64,000 nt of DNA from EW11 sp035765635. GTDB lineage: Bacteria > Verrucomicrobiota > Verrucomicrobiia > Opitutales > Opitutaceae. This document shows, in pieces, positions 9,151-20,100 of the stretch (positions are counted from its first letter, which is position 1; each line of letters begins with the position of its first letter). The notes under the pieces are model-generated. The model did not search any database. It was not told the origin of the DNA and saw only the letters and a list, made by a program, of their open reading frames with translations. Location: the NCBI GenBank assembly GCA_035765635.1, contig DASTWZ010000044.1, positions 1 through 64,000 on the forward strand, given 5' to 3'. Made by a program: the position numbers and the translations under genes.

Positions 9151-12100
9151 TCAGACCGGCGTTGTCGTTGGGCGGGCATTTTCCGGCGAGACCGTGACAA
9201 TAAATGCGACCTGGGTTCCTTCGGTTGGCGAAGTCTTGATTTCGCAACGCCCCCCGATCGCGGCGAGTCGGCGTTCGAGATTTATCAATCCATGGCCGCC
9301 CCCCGCGCGACCGTTGTGCTTTGGCGCGGGATTCACCGATTCAAAGCCGCGTCCATTGTCTTTGATTATAAGGACAAAGGCATGGGGCTCGAGCGACAGT
9401 GTAAGATGCACCTCGGTCGCGCCGGCGTGCTTGAGGGTGTTGTTGAGCGACTCTTTGAACGCGAGGAAAAGATTGTGGCGCGTTTCTGCGCCGATTTCCC
9501 ACGGCGGAAGCTCTATCGGAAAATTGAGGCGGCAGATGACATTCGCTGCGTCGAGAAAGTCCTGCGCATATTTGCCCATATAGGAAACCAGACTCTCGAG
9601 TGTGTCATGCTGAGGATCGACCGCCCAAACGATTTCATCGAGGGCGCGGATGCCTTCGCGAGCAGTCATATAGATGCCCGACAGAACGTTGGCCGCTTGT
9701 GCAGGTTCGCGAATTTTATGTGGCGCGGGCTGGCTGAGAATAGCGATGTGCGTCAAATTTCCGCCGAGGTCATCGTGAATATCACGCGCGATTCGGGCGC
9801 GTTCGCGTTCGATCGCGTGGAGACGTTCGAGCTGCTCGAGTCGGCGCACCATCCTACGTCGAGTGAGGTAACGCACCAGCCATGCGACAAGGGAAAGAAT
9901 AGCCGTGGCACAGAGGGTGATGAACCACCAGGTTTGCCAAAAGAACGGTGCCACTGTGAAAGCGAGCGTCGCGCCCTCGAGGTTCCACAAACCGTCATTG
10001 TTGCAGGCAACCACGCGAAAATGGTACGCGCCTGCCGGCAGGTGACTGTAGTAGGCAGTCCGTCGATTACCGGCGTCGATCCAATCTTTATCAAGTCCGT
10101 CGAGCTTGTATTTGAACAAGACCTTATTCGGTGCGGCGAAGCTCAGGCCCGCATAATGAAACTCCAAGCGTTGGTGTGCGGGACTCAACGGACTACTCAG
10201 CTTCTCTCGGACTGGCCCCACGTTTTTCGTATCGACCAGAAATGACTGAATGACGACAGGCGGAATTGTAGGGTTAGGCTGGATACGAGACGGATCGACG
10301 GTCACCACGCCCTTGCTGCTCGTGAACCATAACCGTCCGTCGGCGGTCTTGCAGCCGGCGCCTTGTCGACCACCGACGAAGTCGAGGGCCGGCAATCCGT
10401 CGTTCCGATCATAGGTTTGGCTGGCGATCGATGCCGTATGACCGTCGGCGCAACGATTCAATTCCGCCTTGGCGACACGCTGAATTCCGTGATGGGTGCT
10501 CAACCAAAGATAACCCATACCATCGTCCAATATTTGGCAGATCGCGTTGTCGATCAGGCCGTGGGACGTGCTTATATTCGAGAAGCACCCGTCTTTATAT
10601 CGAATAAGACCTCCGTCGGTCGTGCCGACCCAAAGCGCGTTGCTCTCGGCGTCTGATAACAAACATTGCACGGCGTCGCTGGAAAGCCCCTCCTTGCGGT
10701 TAAATATTGTAACCTCCTCGTGGGCCACACGGCCCAGCCCACCTTGGGCCAATCCAAACCAGATGACGCCTTCATGACCGCGGATGACGGTCCTCACGTC
10801 CGGGTTGGAAGTGCCCGGAGCTTTATATAACCACTTAGCCGACTCTCCCGTGAGTCGAAGCAGCCCGTCACGCATCCCGACCAGAAGTTCTCCGGCGGGG
10901 GAACTGGCATCGAGCGTGAGGACAGGGCTCGAACGAGTATCCATATTCTCGCTACGCACGAATTTCCCATCGACGAGTTTATAGGGGCCGCCCCACCAAT
11001 AATTACCGATCCAGACCGCGCCTTCGGGGCTTTCAGCGGCCGCCCAGATGTACGGGTTCATCACGCCTTCCGCTTCGCCGAAATGCTTCCATCGTCCCCC
11101 GGAATAATGATAGAGGCCGGCTCCTTCAGTGCCGATCCACAGCGAGTTGTCATGACCTGGCGCGACACACAGGATCGTTCGGCCCTCCCAGGAATCCGGC
11201 GCAGTCAAAACCGAAAACGGAGACTTGCGGATCGCGACGAGTCCCGCGCTCCCAGCGCCGGCCCAAAGGTTACTTTCTCGATCTTCATACAGGAACCGCA
11301 CCCAATTTTGCGGCAAGCCGTTGCTTTGATCAAAATGAACCGGAGGCCGTCCGTCTTTGAATATTAAATATAGTCCGGAAAAAATCGTTCCAACTGCCAG
11401 CGTCCCGTCGCGCAACTCGAGGGCGCAAGAAAGTGAACCGGGCGGCCAAGGGTACGCGCCCCGGTCTTCGACCCATCGCCCGTTTAACCATTTTTGTAGA
11501 CGCGGTTCATATCGCAGCGGCCAGACCCCGCCATCCGCAGAAGCGGCGACGCATGTCACGTCGTCCGACGGCGTATTTCCATTTAATGCTATTCTCTCGG
11601 GTTTTCCTCCCCGCAGGCGCGCCAGTCTTCCGTTCTCGGTCAGCCATATCGTGCCCGCTGCGTTGCGGCTCCATGAGAGGTAACCCGGCAGTTCCGACGG
11701 CATGAGCGAGGGAATTCGCTCTTTATCATCAACCGCGTCGATTGCGCCGTAGCCGCGCATTGCCCAAACCCTGCCATTTTCATCCGAGCCCAATGCCACG
11801 ATTTTTTCACGCGCAGATTCTGCGTGAAGCGTAACGCTCTCGAAGCGGCCCTGTTGATAGCGAGTGATCACGCCGCTCTCGTGTCCGATCCAGAGAATTC
11901 CCTGCGCATCTTCGAACAGTGCGGTGCACCGGCCGTCTTGCAGGGTTGGCGTGTTGACCGCGTCGAAAATTTCAAAGCGTTCTCCGTCGAAGCGGGCAAG
12001 TCCTCCATCGGTGCCAAACCACATATAACCGTCATGGGTTTGGACCGCCGCAACGACCGTGTTTTGTGGCAACCCGTCGTCTGTTTGCCAGGTTCGGATT

Positions 12101-12198
12101 GCATAACCTTCAACGGGAAAAGCTGATCCTGGACAACGTAGCGGAAGCAGCGCGAGCACGAGCGTCGAAACGACGAAAGACCGAAAAGAAAACAACAT
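9151..12198 (-). CDS. Two-component sensor histidine kinase with Reg_prop beta-propellers
   Basis: A 1015-residue inner-membrane sensor. The signal peptide (residues 1 to about 25) is followed by a large periplasmic domain of repeated two-component-regulator propeller blades (about 30-640; repeats of the type GLPQN..V and LWIGT..GL). A Y_Y_Y domain follows (about 690-755) and then one membrane helix (about 760-785). The cytoplasmic part has a HisKA_3 dimerisation helix with the phospho-accepting His in ARDIHDDLGGN near residue 807. It ends in a HATPase domain with N-box (ESLNNTLKHA) and G boxes (NGRGF, GGHGLINL). In hybrid two-component systems such propellers bind oligosaccharides. Here the regulator is a separate downstream gene rather than fused. 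The ligand is unknown. Confidence 0.93.
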   Translation of the reverse strand: MLFSFRSFVVSTLVLALLPLRCPGSAFPVEGYAIRTWQTDDGLPQNTVVAAVQTHDGYMWFGTDGGLARFDGERFEIFDAVNTPTLQDGRCTALFEDAQGILWIGHESGVITRYQQGRFESVTLHAESAREKIVALGSDENGRVWAMRGYGAIDAVDDKERIPSLMPSELPGYLSWSRNAAGTIWLTENGRLARLRGGKPERIALNGNTPSDDVTCVAASADGGVWPLRYEPRLQKWLNGRWVEDRGAYPWPPGSLSCALELRDGTLAVGTIFSGLYLIFKDGRPPVHFDQSNGLPQNWVRFLYEDRESNLWAGAGSAGLVAIRKSPFSVLTAPDSWEGRTILCVAPGHDNSLWIGTEGAGLYHYSGGRWKHFGEAEGVMNPYIWAAAESPEGAVWIGNYWWGGPYKLVDGKFVRSENMDTRSSPVLTLDASSPAGELLVGMRDGLLRLTGESAKWLYKAPGTSNPDVRTVIRGHEGVIWFGLAQGGLGRVAHEEVTIFNRKEGLSSDAVQCLLSDAESNALWVGTTDGGLIRYKDGCFSNISTSHGLIDNAICQILDDGMGYLWLSTHHGIQRVAKAELNRCADGHTASIASQTYDRNDGLPALDFVGGRQGAGCKTADGRLWFTSSKGVVTVDPSRIQPNPTIPPVVIQSFLVDTKNVGPVREKLSSPLSPAHQRLEFHYAGLSFAAPNKVLFKYKLDGLDKDWIDAGNRRTAYYSHLPAGAYHFRVVACNNDGLWNLEGATLAFTVAPFFWQTWWFITLCATAILSLVAWLVRYLTRRRMVRRLEQLERLHAIERERARIARDIHDDLGGNLTHIAILSQPAPHKIREPAQAANVLSGIYMTAREGIRALDEIVWAVDPQHDTLESLVSYMGKYAQDFLDAANVICRLNFPIELPPWEIGAETRHNLFLAFKESLNNTLKHAGATEVHLTLSLEPHAFVLIIKDNGRGFESVNPAPKHNGRAGGGHGLINLERRLAAIGGRCEIKTSPTEGTQVAFIVTVSPENARPTTTPV

Positions 12199-12472
12199 TG
12201 GGGGGCGGCGACGAATCCGGCGAGAGCGGCCAAGTCTGCTCTTTGCATGGTAGTTCGGCGTATGGGACCAGCAAGTGCAGAGAAATGCGCGTCACCCTCC
12301 GCGGCGCGGAGTGCTGCGCTTTATATTCGGTTCGCGGAGACACAAAACGTAGGGCTTCAATAATGTTCGCCGCGAGATGCGGCGATGAACGCATCGAAGG
12401 TACCGCTTCCTTCCACGCCTGTCATGTCACCAAAGCCTGTGACGCGTCTGCCGAAGCGCGCCAGAGGCCGTT

Positions 12473-13414
12473 TCACGCCAGCCGCGTGAGCGTTGCGCGC
12501 AGGTTTTGCGCGACAGCGGCTGGGGTGTCGCCGAAGAGGCGCTTGAACTCGCGATTGAACTGCGAGGGGCTTTCGTAACCGACCTGAATAGCGGCCTCAC
12601 TTGCGCTGACGCCGTCATGAGCCATCAACAGTCGGGCTCGGTGCAACCGGATCGATTTCACGTACTGAAGCGGCGATGATGACGTGATGGCTTTGAAGCG
12701 CTCGTGAAATGTCGACACGCTCATGCCCACCTCGCGGGCGAGCGTTGGCACGTCGAAGGCGTGCGCGAATTCAGCGTGGATGCGATGCAATGCGCGGCTG
12801 ATCTGGCCGAAGGCGCTGTTCGGCGCCGCGAGCGCGCGCAAGGTGCCGCCGAGCTCGCCGAGCAACACGCGATAGATGATCTCACGGACAATTTGCGGAC
12901 CCAGAATTCGCGCTTCGTCGTCCGAACGCAGGCTCTCCAACAACCGCACAGCCGCGCCTGCGAGAGTGGAATCGAGGGGTGCGGCCTGAATCGTTTCTGA
13001 GTCGAGGGCGTAAATCGGCGGGGTCGATTGCATCGACAGTAGAAGCTCTGTCACGAGCGCGGGTGTTACGCCTATCTTTACGCCGAGGAGCGGCTCTTCA
13101 GGCGTGCCGAAAGTTTCGCACTCGAAGGGTAGTGGAACCGACAGCACGAGAAAGTGGTTCGGGTCATAAACAAATCTCCGTCCCCCGAGGTAGCCGATTT
13201 TGCGGCCCCGCGCGATGATCACGATACTCGGCTCATAGACGATCGGGGTGCGCGGGACGTGCCGAACCGCACGCATGAATCTCACGCCAGGCAGGCGCGA
13301 CGGAGAAAAACCGACGCCCTGCGCGAGCTCGGTCAGCAGCGCAATCATGCGCTCATTCGTGCTCGAATGTTCTGCGGAATTCATCAGGGCGCGATGTGAT
13401 GCGACAGCGGGCAT
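12473..13414 (-). CDS. AraC-family transcriptional regulator
   Basis: A 313-residue protein with an AraC_N/cupin-like ligand domain (about residues 30-190, including VYEPSIVIIARGRKIGYLGG) and a C-terminal double HTH (about 210-305). The second helix signature is VGYESPSQFNREFKRLFGDTP. This arrangement matches the AraC_N type-1 subgroup that often sits beside oxidoreductases. An internal start at 13384 (MNSAEHSS) is equally possible. It is transcribed divergently from the adjacent short-chain dehydrogenase, with about 170 bases between them, which suggests it controls that gene. Confidence 0.9.
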   Translation of the reverse strand: MPAVASHRALMNSAEHSSTNERMIALLTELAQGVGFSPSRLPGVRFMRAVRHVPRTPIVYEPSIVIIARGRKIGYLGGRRFVYDPNHFLVLSVPLPFECETFGTPEEPLLGVKIGVTPALVTELLLSMQSTPPIYALDSETIQAAPLDSTLAGAAVRLLESLRSDDEARILGPQIVREIIYRVLLGELGGTLRALAAPNSAFGQISRALHRIHAEFAHAFDVPTLAREVGMSVSTFHERFKAITSSSPLQYVKSIRLHRARLLMAHDGVSASEAAIQVGYESPSQFNREFKRLFGDTPAAVAQNLRATLTRLA

Positions 13415-13584
13415 GGAGAGAAATAGGCAACGCTGTTGGCCAAATGAGCAATGCGAATCGTGTTCGTCGGAGAATTGGGCAATTCTCCCGGAGGAGCAGG
13501 TCTAGCGAGAGAAGCGGCTTGTGCGGTAGGATGCTGATGTCGTGCAACGGACAAGCAATTCACTCCACGCCACGACACTTCACT

Positions 13585-14322
13585 ATGACCAATCTTGCCA
13601 ATAAAGTCGTCCTCATCACCGGTGCCAGCAGCGGAATCGGCGAAGCCACTGCTCGGCTCCTCGCGCAACGTGGCGCCCGCGTCGTTATCGGCGCACGGCG
13701 GACGGAGCGTCTCGTCAAACTCGCAGACGAAATTCGCGCGGCGGGCGGCGCCGCCGAATACCGCACGCTGGATGTCACGAGCCTGGCCGACGTTCAGGCT
13801 TTTGCCGACTTCGCGCTGAAGCAGTTCGGCGCAATCGACGTCATCGTCAACAACGCCGGCATCATGCCGCTTTCACGCTTGGCCGAGCTAAAGATCGACG
13901 AGTGGAACCGAATGATCGACGTGAACATTCGCGGCGTGCTGCACGGCATTGCGGCCGTCCTCCCGCACATGACGGCGCGAAAGTCCGGTCACGTCATCAA
14001 TGTCTCTTCCATCGCCGGTCATCACGTCTGGCCAGCGTGCGCAGTCTACTCGGGCACCAAGTTCGCCGTGCGCGCGATCTCCGACGGGCTTCGCCAAGAA
14101 ACGACAGACATTCGTGTGACCACCATTTCTCCCGGGGTGGTGGAGTCTGAACTCGCCGACACCATCACGTCGACATCCACCGCGCAGTGGGTCGCCGAAT
14201 TCCGAGCCGCTGCGGCATTGAAAGCCGATGCGATCGCTCGCGCGGTCGCGTACGCCATCGAACAGCCCTCCGATGTCGATGTGAACGAAATCATCGTGCG
14301 TCCGCTCGCGAGTACCGCCTGA
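13585..14322 (+). CDS. SDR-family oxidoreductase
   Basis: A 245-residue classical short-chain dehydrogenase/reductase. It shows the cofactor motif TGASSGIG (about residues 11-18), NNAG (about 89-92) and a catalytic Ser...YSGTK pair (SSIAG, then Tyr and Lys near 152-156). The arginine after the second strand (GARRTE) suggests NADP(H) preference. The ATG at 13585 is chosen because the SDR fold begins immediately after it and the upstream frame is unrelated. It is divergent from an AraC regulator and 100 bases ahead of a second SDR. Its substrate cannot be inferred. Confidence 0.9.
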   Translation: MTNLANKVVLITGASSGIGEATARLLAQRGARVVIGARRTERLVKLADEIRAAGGAAEYRTLDVTSLADVQAFADFALKQFGAIDVIVNNAGIMPLSRLAELKIDEWNRMIDVNIRGVLHGIAAVLPHMTARKSGHVINVSSIAGHHVWPACAVYSGTKFAVRAISDGLRQETTDIRVTTISPGVVESELADTITSTSTAQWVAEFRAAAALKADAIARAVAYAIEQPSDVDVNEIIVRPLASTA

Positions 14323-14422
14323 TCCGTTCCACCCAACCTTTTACCCACCCACAACCATGACACAGAAAAACACAACGGCCGTCGCGACGAGTGACAGCCA
14401 CAATAACAAAAAACTCCCGACC

Positions 14423-15196
14423 ATGAACTTCACGACACGACAGGTATTAATCACCGGCGGCGGCTCGGGTATCGGCCGCGCCCTGGCCGAAGCCTTTGCC
14501 AAGCAAGGCGCCCGGGTCATCATCACGGGCCGACGCGCAGCAGCGTTGGACGAGGTCTGCCGCGCCACGCCCGGCATTCAAGCGTATCCTCTCGACGTGA
14601 CTGACCGCGCCGCGCTCGCTCGCGCCGCAAATGAAATACCGGCGACGTTCGGCCCGGTCGACTGTCTGATCAATAACGCCGGTGTACAGCGGGTACTCGA
14701 CCTTCGCCAACCCACGCCGCTGGATTTTTGCGACCTCGAGCTCGACACCAATCTGCGCGCACTCCTGAGCTGCACCGCGGCTTTTCTGCCGCATCTGCTC
14801 CAGCAGCCGCGTGCCGCGATTATCAACATCTCGAGCGGGCTCGCCTTCGCGCCACTCGCGCAAACACCGGTTTATTGCGCAACCAAGGCAGCGGTGCACT
14901 CATTCACGTTGTCGTTGCGCCACCAGCTTCGCGGCACAGCGGTGCGCGTCATTGAAATCGCGCCTCCGGCGGTCTCGACCGAACTCCACGACTACATGGG
15001 CCCCCAAGGCCGTGAAATCGGTATTCCCGTGGACGCATTCGTGGCGGAAGCGATGGCCGGTCTCAACACGGGCGAAGACGAAATCTGTGTCGGCCAAGCG
15101 AAAGACCTGCGCGATAACCCGCAGGAGGCTTTCGCTCGGATGAATGGCGCCAGCAACGTCGCGGAAGCGGCCGCGGCCAATCGAGCCTCTCCGTAA
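14423..15196 (+). CDS. SDR-family oxidoreductase (DltE-like)
   Basis: A 257-residue short-chain dehydrogenase with TGGGSGIGRALAEAFAKQG, NNAGVQR and the catalytic YCATK motif. 'TGRR' after the second strand suggests NADP(H). The overall pattern, including the 'LRHQLRGTAVRVIEIAPPAVSTELHDYMG' region, resembles DltE-type SDRs of unknown substrate. The ATG at 14423 is preferred. An upstream ATG at 14357 would add 22 polar residues that do not look like part of the domain. It probably shares a transcript with the preceding SDR and is convergent with a TetR regulator. Confidence 0.88.
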   Translation: MNFTTRQVLITGGGSGIGRALAEAFAKQGARVIITGRRAAALDEVCRATPGIQAYPLDVTDRAALARAANEIPATFGPVDCLINNAGVQRVLDLRQPTPLDFCDLELDTNLRALLSCTAAFLPHLLQQPRAAIINISSGLAFAPLAQTPVYCATKAAVHSFTLSLRHQLRGTAVRVIEIAPPAVSTELHDYMGPQGREIGIPVDAFVAEAMAGLNTGEDEICVGQAKDLRDNPQEAFARMNGASNVAEAAAANRASP

Positions 15197-15304
15197 ATCC
15201 GCGTCTCGATTGCGCGTTCTCGACTGCGCTTTGTTGGCGGCGATTTGTCGGCTGCGCGATTCGCGGCGGATCGACCGTTGTCGTAGTTGAACTACGGATA
15301 CGAA

Positions 15305-15937
15305 TCAGTCTCGCGCGAGATGTTTAAGGTAGGCGCAAAACATGTCCGTCATCGCATCGGCGTGGCGTTTTATCTCGGCTGGAGTACGCGGCCGAGCCGA
15401 GAAATCTTTTCCGGCCGCGCTCAGTGTGGTGGTGATCAGGTCGCCAGCCACGACTCGCCTGGCTTCCGAAACCTTCGGCAACGCTTTTCGCATAAATGTC
15501 CGAATCGTACGCGTGCCAGACGCTTTTGCTTCGCGCGATTCGGGCGCATCGCGGTAAAGCGGCGCGGCGTCGTTCAGCGCGACACGCACCCTGGCTTCCT
15601 CGCATTCCGAGCGGATGAACGCATGGACCAGCGTGCGCAGTCGTTCGAGCGGTGGCTGACGAACGTCTTCCAAAATCTCGCGCAAGAGCACCGCCGTCTG
15701 ACGCCATTCGTCACTTTGCAGGCGGAACAGAATCGCCGCCTTGTTGGGAAAATATTGATAGAGTGAGCCGACGCTGACGCCCGCTTTTTCAGCCACGCGG
15801 ATCGTGGTGAAGCGATGCGCACCTTCCTTGGCCAAAACCTGAACTGCAGCCTGCAAAATGGCGCCGACCAATTCGCTCGAGCGGGCCTGCTGCGGTTGTT
15901 TTCTAGAGGAGAGGCGGGGGGAGCGACGGCGAGTCAT
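15305..15937 (-). CDS. TetR-family transcriptional regulator
   Basis: A 210-residue repressor-type protein. The N-terminal HTH (about residues 22-70) carries AEKAGVSVGSLYQYFPNKAAIL, the hallmark TetR recognition helix. The all-helical C-terminal region (about 80-205) would bind ligand and form the dimer. It is convergent with the SDR pair and divergent from the methyltransferase-like gene, whose start lies 87 bases away. It therefore probably controls itself and one of these neighbours. The effector is unknown. Confidence 0.9.
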   Translation of the reverse strand: MTRRRSPRLSSRKQPQQARSSELVGAILQAAVQVLAKEGAHRFTTIRVAEKAGVSVGSLYQYFPNKAAILFRLQSDEWRQTAVLLREILEDVRQPPLERLRTLVHAFIRSECEEARVRVALNDAAPLYRDAPESREAKASGTRTIRTFMRKALPKVSEARRVVAGDLITTTLSAAGKDFSARPRTPAEIKRHADAMTDMFCAYLKHLARD

Positions 15938-16023
15938 TGGAGGAATTTAGAACGCGAATAGCGAATGCGAAGGATTATTCGTATTATGCACCACGAAAAC
16001 GATTTTTTCTTAATAAAAAAACT

Positions 16024-16707
16024 ATGACCACTCTTCTTAACCAGCCCGTCGCGCCGTTGCTCGATCGCCTCTTCGCAGAAGCAGCATCGGCTTCACCTCT
16101 CAGCAATCCCACTTTAGCGGCGCTCTCTCCACCGGAACGGGACCGCCTGATGCGGAGCAAAACCGACTACCTCGATTTTTATACGCAACTGAAGGATCTC
16201 CCACTGGCGGTGTCGCGGGAAACCGGCGTGTTGCTGCACATGCTGGCGCGAAACTGTCGTGCTCAAACGATCATCGAGTTCGGCACGTCATTCGGCATCT
16301 CGACCTTGCACCTTGCGGCTGCGCTGCGCGACAACGGCGGCGGGCGGCTCATCACGAGCGAATTCGAGTTGTCCAAGGTAGCCCGCGCCCGGGAGAATCT
16401 GAAAGCGGGCGGACTCCTCGATTTGGTGGAGTTCCGGGAGGGCGACGCGCTGCAGACTCTGAGCGTGGATCTTCCGGAATCAGTCGACCTGCTGCTGCTC
16501 GACGGGGCCAAGGCGTTGTACCTGGATATCCTGCGTCTGGTCGAAAGCCGGCTGCGGCCAGGCGCTCTGATCGTTGCCGACAACGCCGACTACAGCGCCG
16601 AATATATGAAGTACGTCTGTTCGCCCGAGAATGGTTACTTGTCCGTCTCGTTTTCCGAAGAGGTGGAGCTGTCCATGCGAATCGGGTTGATACGATCGCG
16701 AGGCTGA
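16024..16707 (+). CDS. SAM-dependent O-methyltransferase-like protein
   Basis: A 227-residue class I methyltransferase of the CCoAOMT/O-methyltransferase type. The SAM-binding motif EFGTSFGISTLHLA is near residues 80-93. The acidic ribose-binding position is in ITSEFE. The metal/active-site strand DLLLLDGAKALY (about 155-166) and the later VADNADY correspond to the family's D...DN pattern. The start at 16024 is preferred because the upstream extension is charged and unrelated to the fold. It is transcribed away from the TetR gene. The substrate is not predictable, and no cofactor- or antibiotic-synthesis context is present. Confidence 0.85.
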   Translation: MTTLLNQPVAPLLDRLFAEAASASPLSNPTLAALSPPERDRLMRSKTDYLDFYTQLKDLPLAVSRETGVLLHMLARNCRAQTIIEFGTSFGISTLHLAAALRDNGGGRLITSEFELSKVARARENLKAGGLLDLVEFREGDALQTLSVDLPESVDLLLLDGAKALYLDILRLVESRLRPGALIVADNADYSAEYMKYVCSPENGYLSVSFSEEVELSMRIGLIRSRG

Positions 16708-17181
16708 CACAGCGCTGGGACGATGCGCGGCAAGGACGCCGGGCATCGTCCGAACGCATGCCCGCTAAACGGCACATGAAAATGTCGGTCGGGGGACAAC
16801 TTTCAGCGTCTGTTTAAATTTCCGGGGACGCATTTCGGTTTTGCGGTGATCGCGTTGCTCGGATCGGTTTGGTCAAAATAAAACAAAGACGCGTTTGAAG
16901 CGGCGTTCGCCCTGGCGGGGCGGCGGTGTACGAGGGAGGATCGTCGGCGAATGACGACGCGCGGCAACGGGCGACGTGCAAGGCGGCCCGGAGGGGGAAG
17001 AAGCGGGACGGCGAGCTGCGAAAGAAAAATTCAGCTTGAAATTGACTTGGATTCAAATGCGCATGGGAATGAGTTGATTATCCCCACGCTTCGACTGGCA
17101 AAGCTCGTTTTGGGCAGCGCGCGCCGTCCGCGCGTTCTCTTCACGGGCTTGTTCCTCAATTCCCCCCACTAGATCGCACAC
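16708..17181. other. Intergenic region carrying the TonB receptor 2 promoter
   Basis: 474 bases with no gene. The first part is GC-rich with no clear structure. The right part holds the putative operator at 17054-17067, and a TTGACT hexamer just upstream (about 17043-17048) could be a -35 box. No good -10 match was found at standard spacing. Confidence 0.5.
17054..17067 (+). promoter_or_regulatory. Putative operator site 1 (upstream of TonB receptor 2)
   Basis: CAAATGCGCATGGG, part of the extended match TCAAATGCGCATGGGA. The ATGCGCAT core is palindromic. The same pattern occurs upstream of the PL1-like gene and twice in the heparinase/epimerase gap. It lies about 115 bases before the receptor start, beside a possible -35 box. 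The symmetric CG-centred form suggests a LacI-type repressor, which is an inference. Confidence 0.55.
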
Positions 17182-20100
17182 ATGAACTACAATCATTCAG
17201 CTGCGATGGAATACCCCATCGTGTCTCAACCTATGCCGATCGGTCGCATCCGCCTCCGGTCGTTGATTGGACTCACCTGCGGCATTGCCGCGACCGCGTT
17301 TGGACAAACCGCTCCGCAGGCTTCGACCGATAACGACGATGGCAGCGTCCTCGAGATGTCGCCGTTTGAGGTCAACGCCGCGCAGGACACCGGTTACCTC
17401 GCCAGTACCGCCCAATCGGGAACGCGACTCCGCACCGACCTGAAGGACATCGCGTCCTCGATCTCCGTCGTCACGAAAGATTTCATGAACGACGTCGGTG
17501 CGAAGGATCTGCAGGGTCTGTTGGTCTACACGCTCGGCACTGAGGTGAACGGCGTCGGCGGTAATTTCTCCGACGCTGGCGTGGTCAACAATCCGAACGG
17601 CGCAGAGACCGATTACGACGGCGCTTTTGCCTCCGCGACTCCGGGCACGCGCGTCCGCGGCCTCACTTCGGCCGATCTGTCGCGCGACTTTTTCGTCAGC
17701 GGTCTGCCGATGGACAGCTACAACGTCGATCGCGTGGAAATCAGCCGCGGCCCGAACGCGATGTTGTTCGGTCTGGGCAGCCCATCCGGCATCATCAATT
17801 CCTCTCTCATCACAGCCCGGCCCGACCGCAATCGGACGGAGCTCGAGTTGCGCACCGATCAGTACGGATCGTTCCGTTCGGTTTTGGACCACAACCAAGT
17901 GCTCATTCCCGGTAAACTCGCGGTGCGTCTAGCAGGAGTCTACGAGGACCAGTCCTACAAGGTCGAAGAAGCCTGGCGCCGCAACAAGCGCGCGTTCCTC
18001 ACTGCCACCTACCGGCCTTTCAAAAACACGACGCTGAAGTTCTCCGCCGAGTTCGGCGATATCGATTCGAACCTCCCCGAGGTCCGCCCGCCCAACGACG
18101 CCTATACGCAATGGTTCCTGATGGGCCGCCCAGCGTGGAACCCCTCCACCGGCACCGGCGTGCTCCTCGGAACGCCCGCTCCCGGCTGGCCCACGACGGT
18201 CTTCACCGCTGCGGGCGCCGCGGCGCAAACCGGCGGTCCCGCGATCGATGGCACCACCACGCTCAACACCGGCAATCTCTTCGGCGGCCAGATCGGCGCG
18301 CTGGGCAACGGCTCGCACCAGATGGTCATCGTCTTCGACGATCCCAACAGCAGCTCACCGAGCCTCGGCCTGCCCGGGTCCGACGTGATCGGTTTTCGCC
18401 ACGGCAACTACGATCGTCTCGTCCGGAATCCCAATGGCACTTTCGTCGCCGGATCAAACACCGCGCAGCGCGGCGTGCGCGACTGGAATTACATCCTCAA
18501 CCGCGTCTTCCACTACAACGACATCACTTACAACTTCTGGAAAGCGCAGCAGATCTCCGATCCAGCCTACTTCGATTTCTACAACCACATGCTGCACGGC
18601 CCGAACAAGCACGAATGGGCCGACTTCCAAGCCTACAACGGCTCGATCGAGCAGCGTTTCTTCGACGGAAAAGCCGGCGCCGAGCTCTCGTTTTATCACG
18701 AGCTGCTGGACAACGGCAACGTCATCGGCCTCGACAGCACGATCAGCGGTTACACGTTGCGCGTGGACATGAATTCGCACCTCGGCAACGGCGAGGTGAA
18801 CCCGAACTTCGGCCGCCCATTCGTGACCGCCTATAGCAAGGCCACCTTGCGCGAATACCAGAAGAACGCGACGCGCGGCACGCTCTACTACGACCTCGAC
18901 CTGCGGGATGTCAGCGGACCCGAGTGGCTCAGCAAGCTCCTCGGCCGCCACCGTCTGACAGGCACGTACACCGGCCTCCATAACAGCGCGTTCCTGAGCA
19001 ATAACAATTTCGCCTACGCCACAGGCGTCGATTATCAGATGACCGAGTGGGGCGCGGTTGAAAATCTGGGCTCGGGCCGACGCGCGCTCCCGATCATTCG
19101 CTATCTCGGGCCCGATGTCAGCGGGTCCGCGACGCCGGTGACCGGCGCCTTTGCCGTGCCGACCACGCAAAATCTAAACGGGATCAGTTCGGCCAAAATT
19201 CTTTATTACAACACGCCGCCGACCACCTCGACGGTGCCCGGCACCTGGACGGAGCAATCGTTCGGCATTGTGTCGGCCGGTGAGAAGGACGTGGACGATG
19301 TCATCCGCTATGCGAGTAGCACCCGCGAGAGGATCGATTCATTCGTAGGCGTGGCCCAAAGCTACTGGTGGGATGGCCTGTTCGTCAGCACGCTCGGCTG
19401 GCGGAGCGACCAGGTGAAGACTTACGATGCTGGCACGGTCCAGATCGATCCCGACACGGGCCTCGCCATCCTCGATGGATTCGATCCGGTCGGCATCACC
19501 GATCAGACAGAAACGAGCTTCAACTACGGCTTCGTGCTCCATTCGCCGGAAATGATTCGTCGGCGTCTCCCGTGGAATTCCACGATCAGCCTGATCTACA
19601 ATCACGCGGACAACTTCCGTCCGGCCGGGCAGCGCTACGACATCTACAACAATCCGCTTCCGGCGGAAACCGGTCAGACCGACGAGTACGGTGTCACGAT
19701 TTCCGCCCTCGACGGAAAATTCGTCCTGCGAGCCACGCATTACAAGACGACCTCCGGCCTCTCCTCGTCGCTGCTCTCGAGCATGACGACGCCGCTGAAC
19801 AACCTCGTTTCTCTCATCGACGCGTTGCGCACGGAGAACCTGCGCGGCACCAATGCAGCCAACCCAGCCGGCTTGGCGGCCTTCAACGCATGGTACGACG
19901 GGCCGATCGGCAGCGCGCTCCGCAACACCTTCCGCTTCCGCGAAACCACGCTGGCCAATGGCCAGCCCGACGTGATCTCCGAAAACCGCGCCGGAGAAGT
20001 GGTCGCAACGGCCGATGTCGTTTCGAAGGGCGAGGAATTCGAAGCCATCTTCAATCCCACTCCGGAATGGCGCATTGCTTTCAACGCGAACCGCGCCGAA

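Noticed and set aside
12199..12472. Possible small gene or RNA between the histidine kinase and the AraC gene
   Set aside because: No stable frame, strong hairpin or family feature was seen. It probably only holds the kinase promoter.
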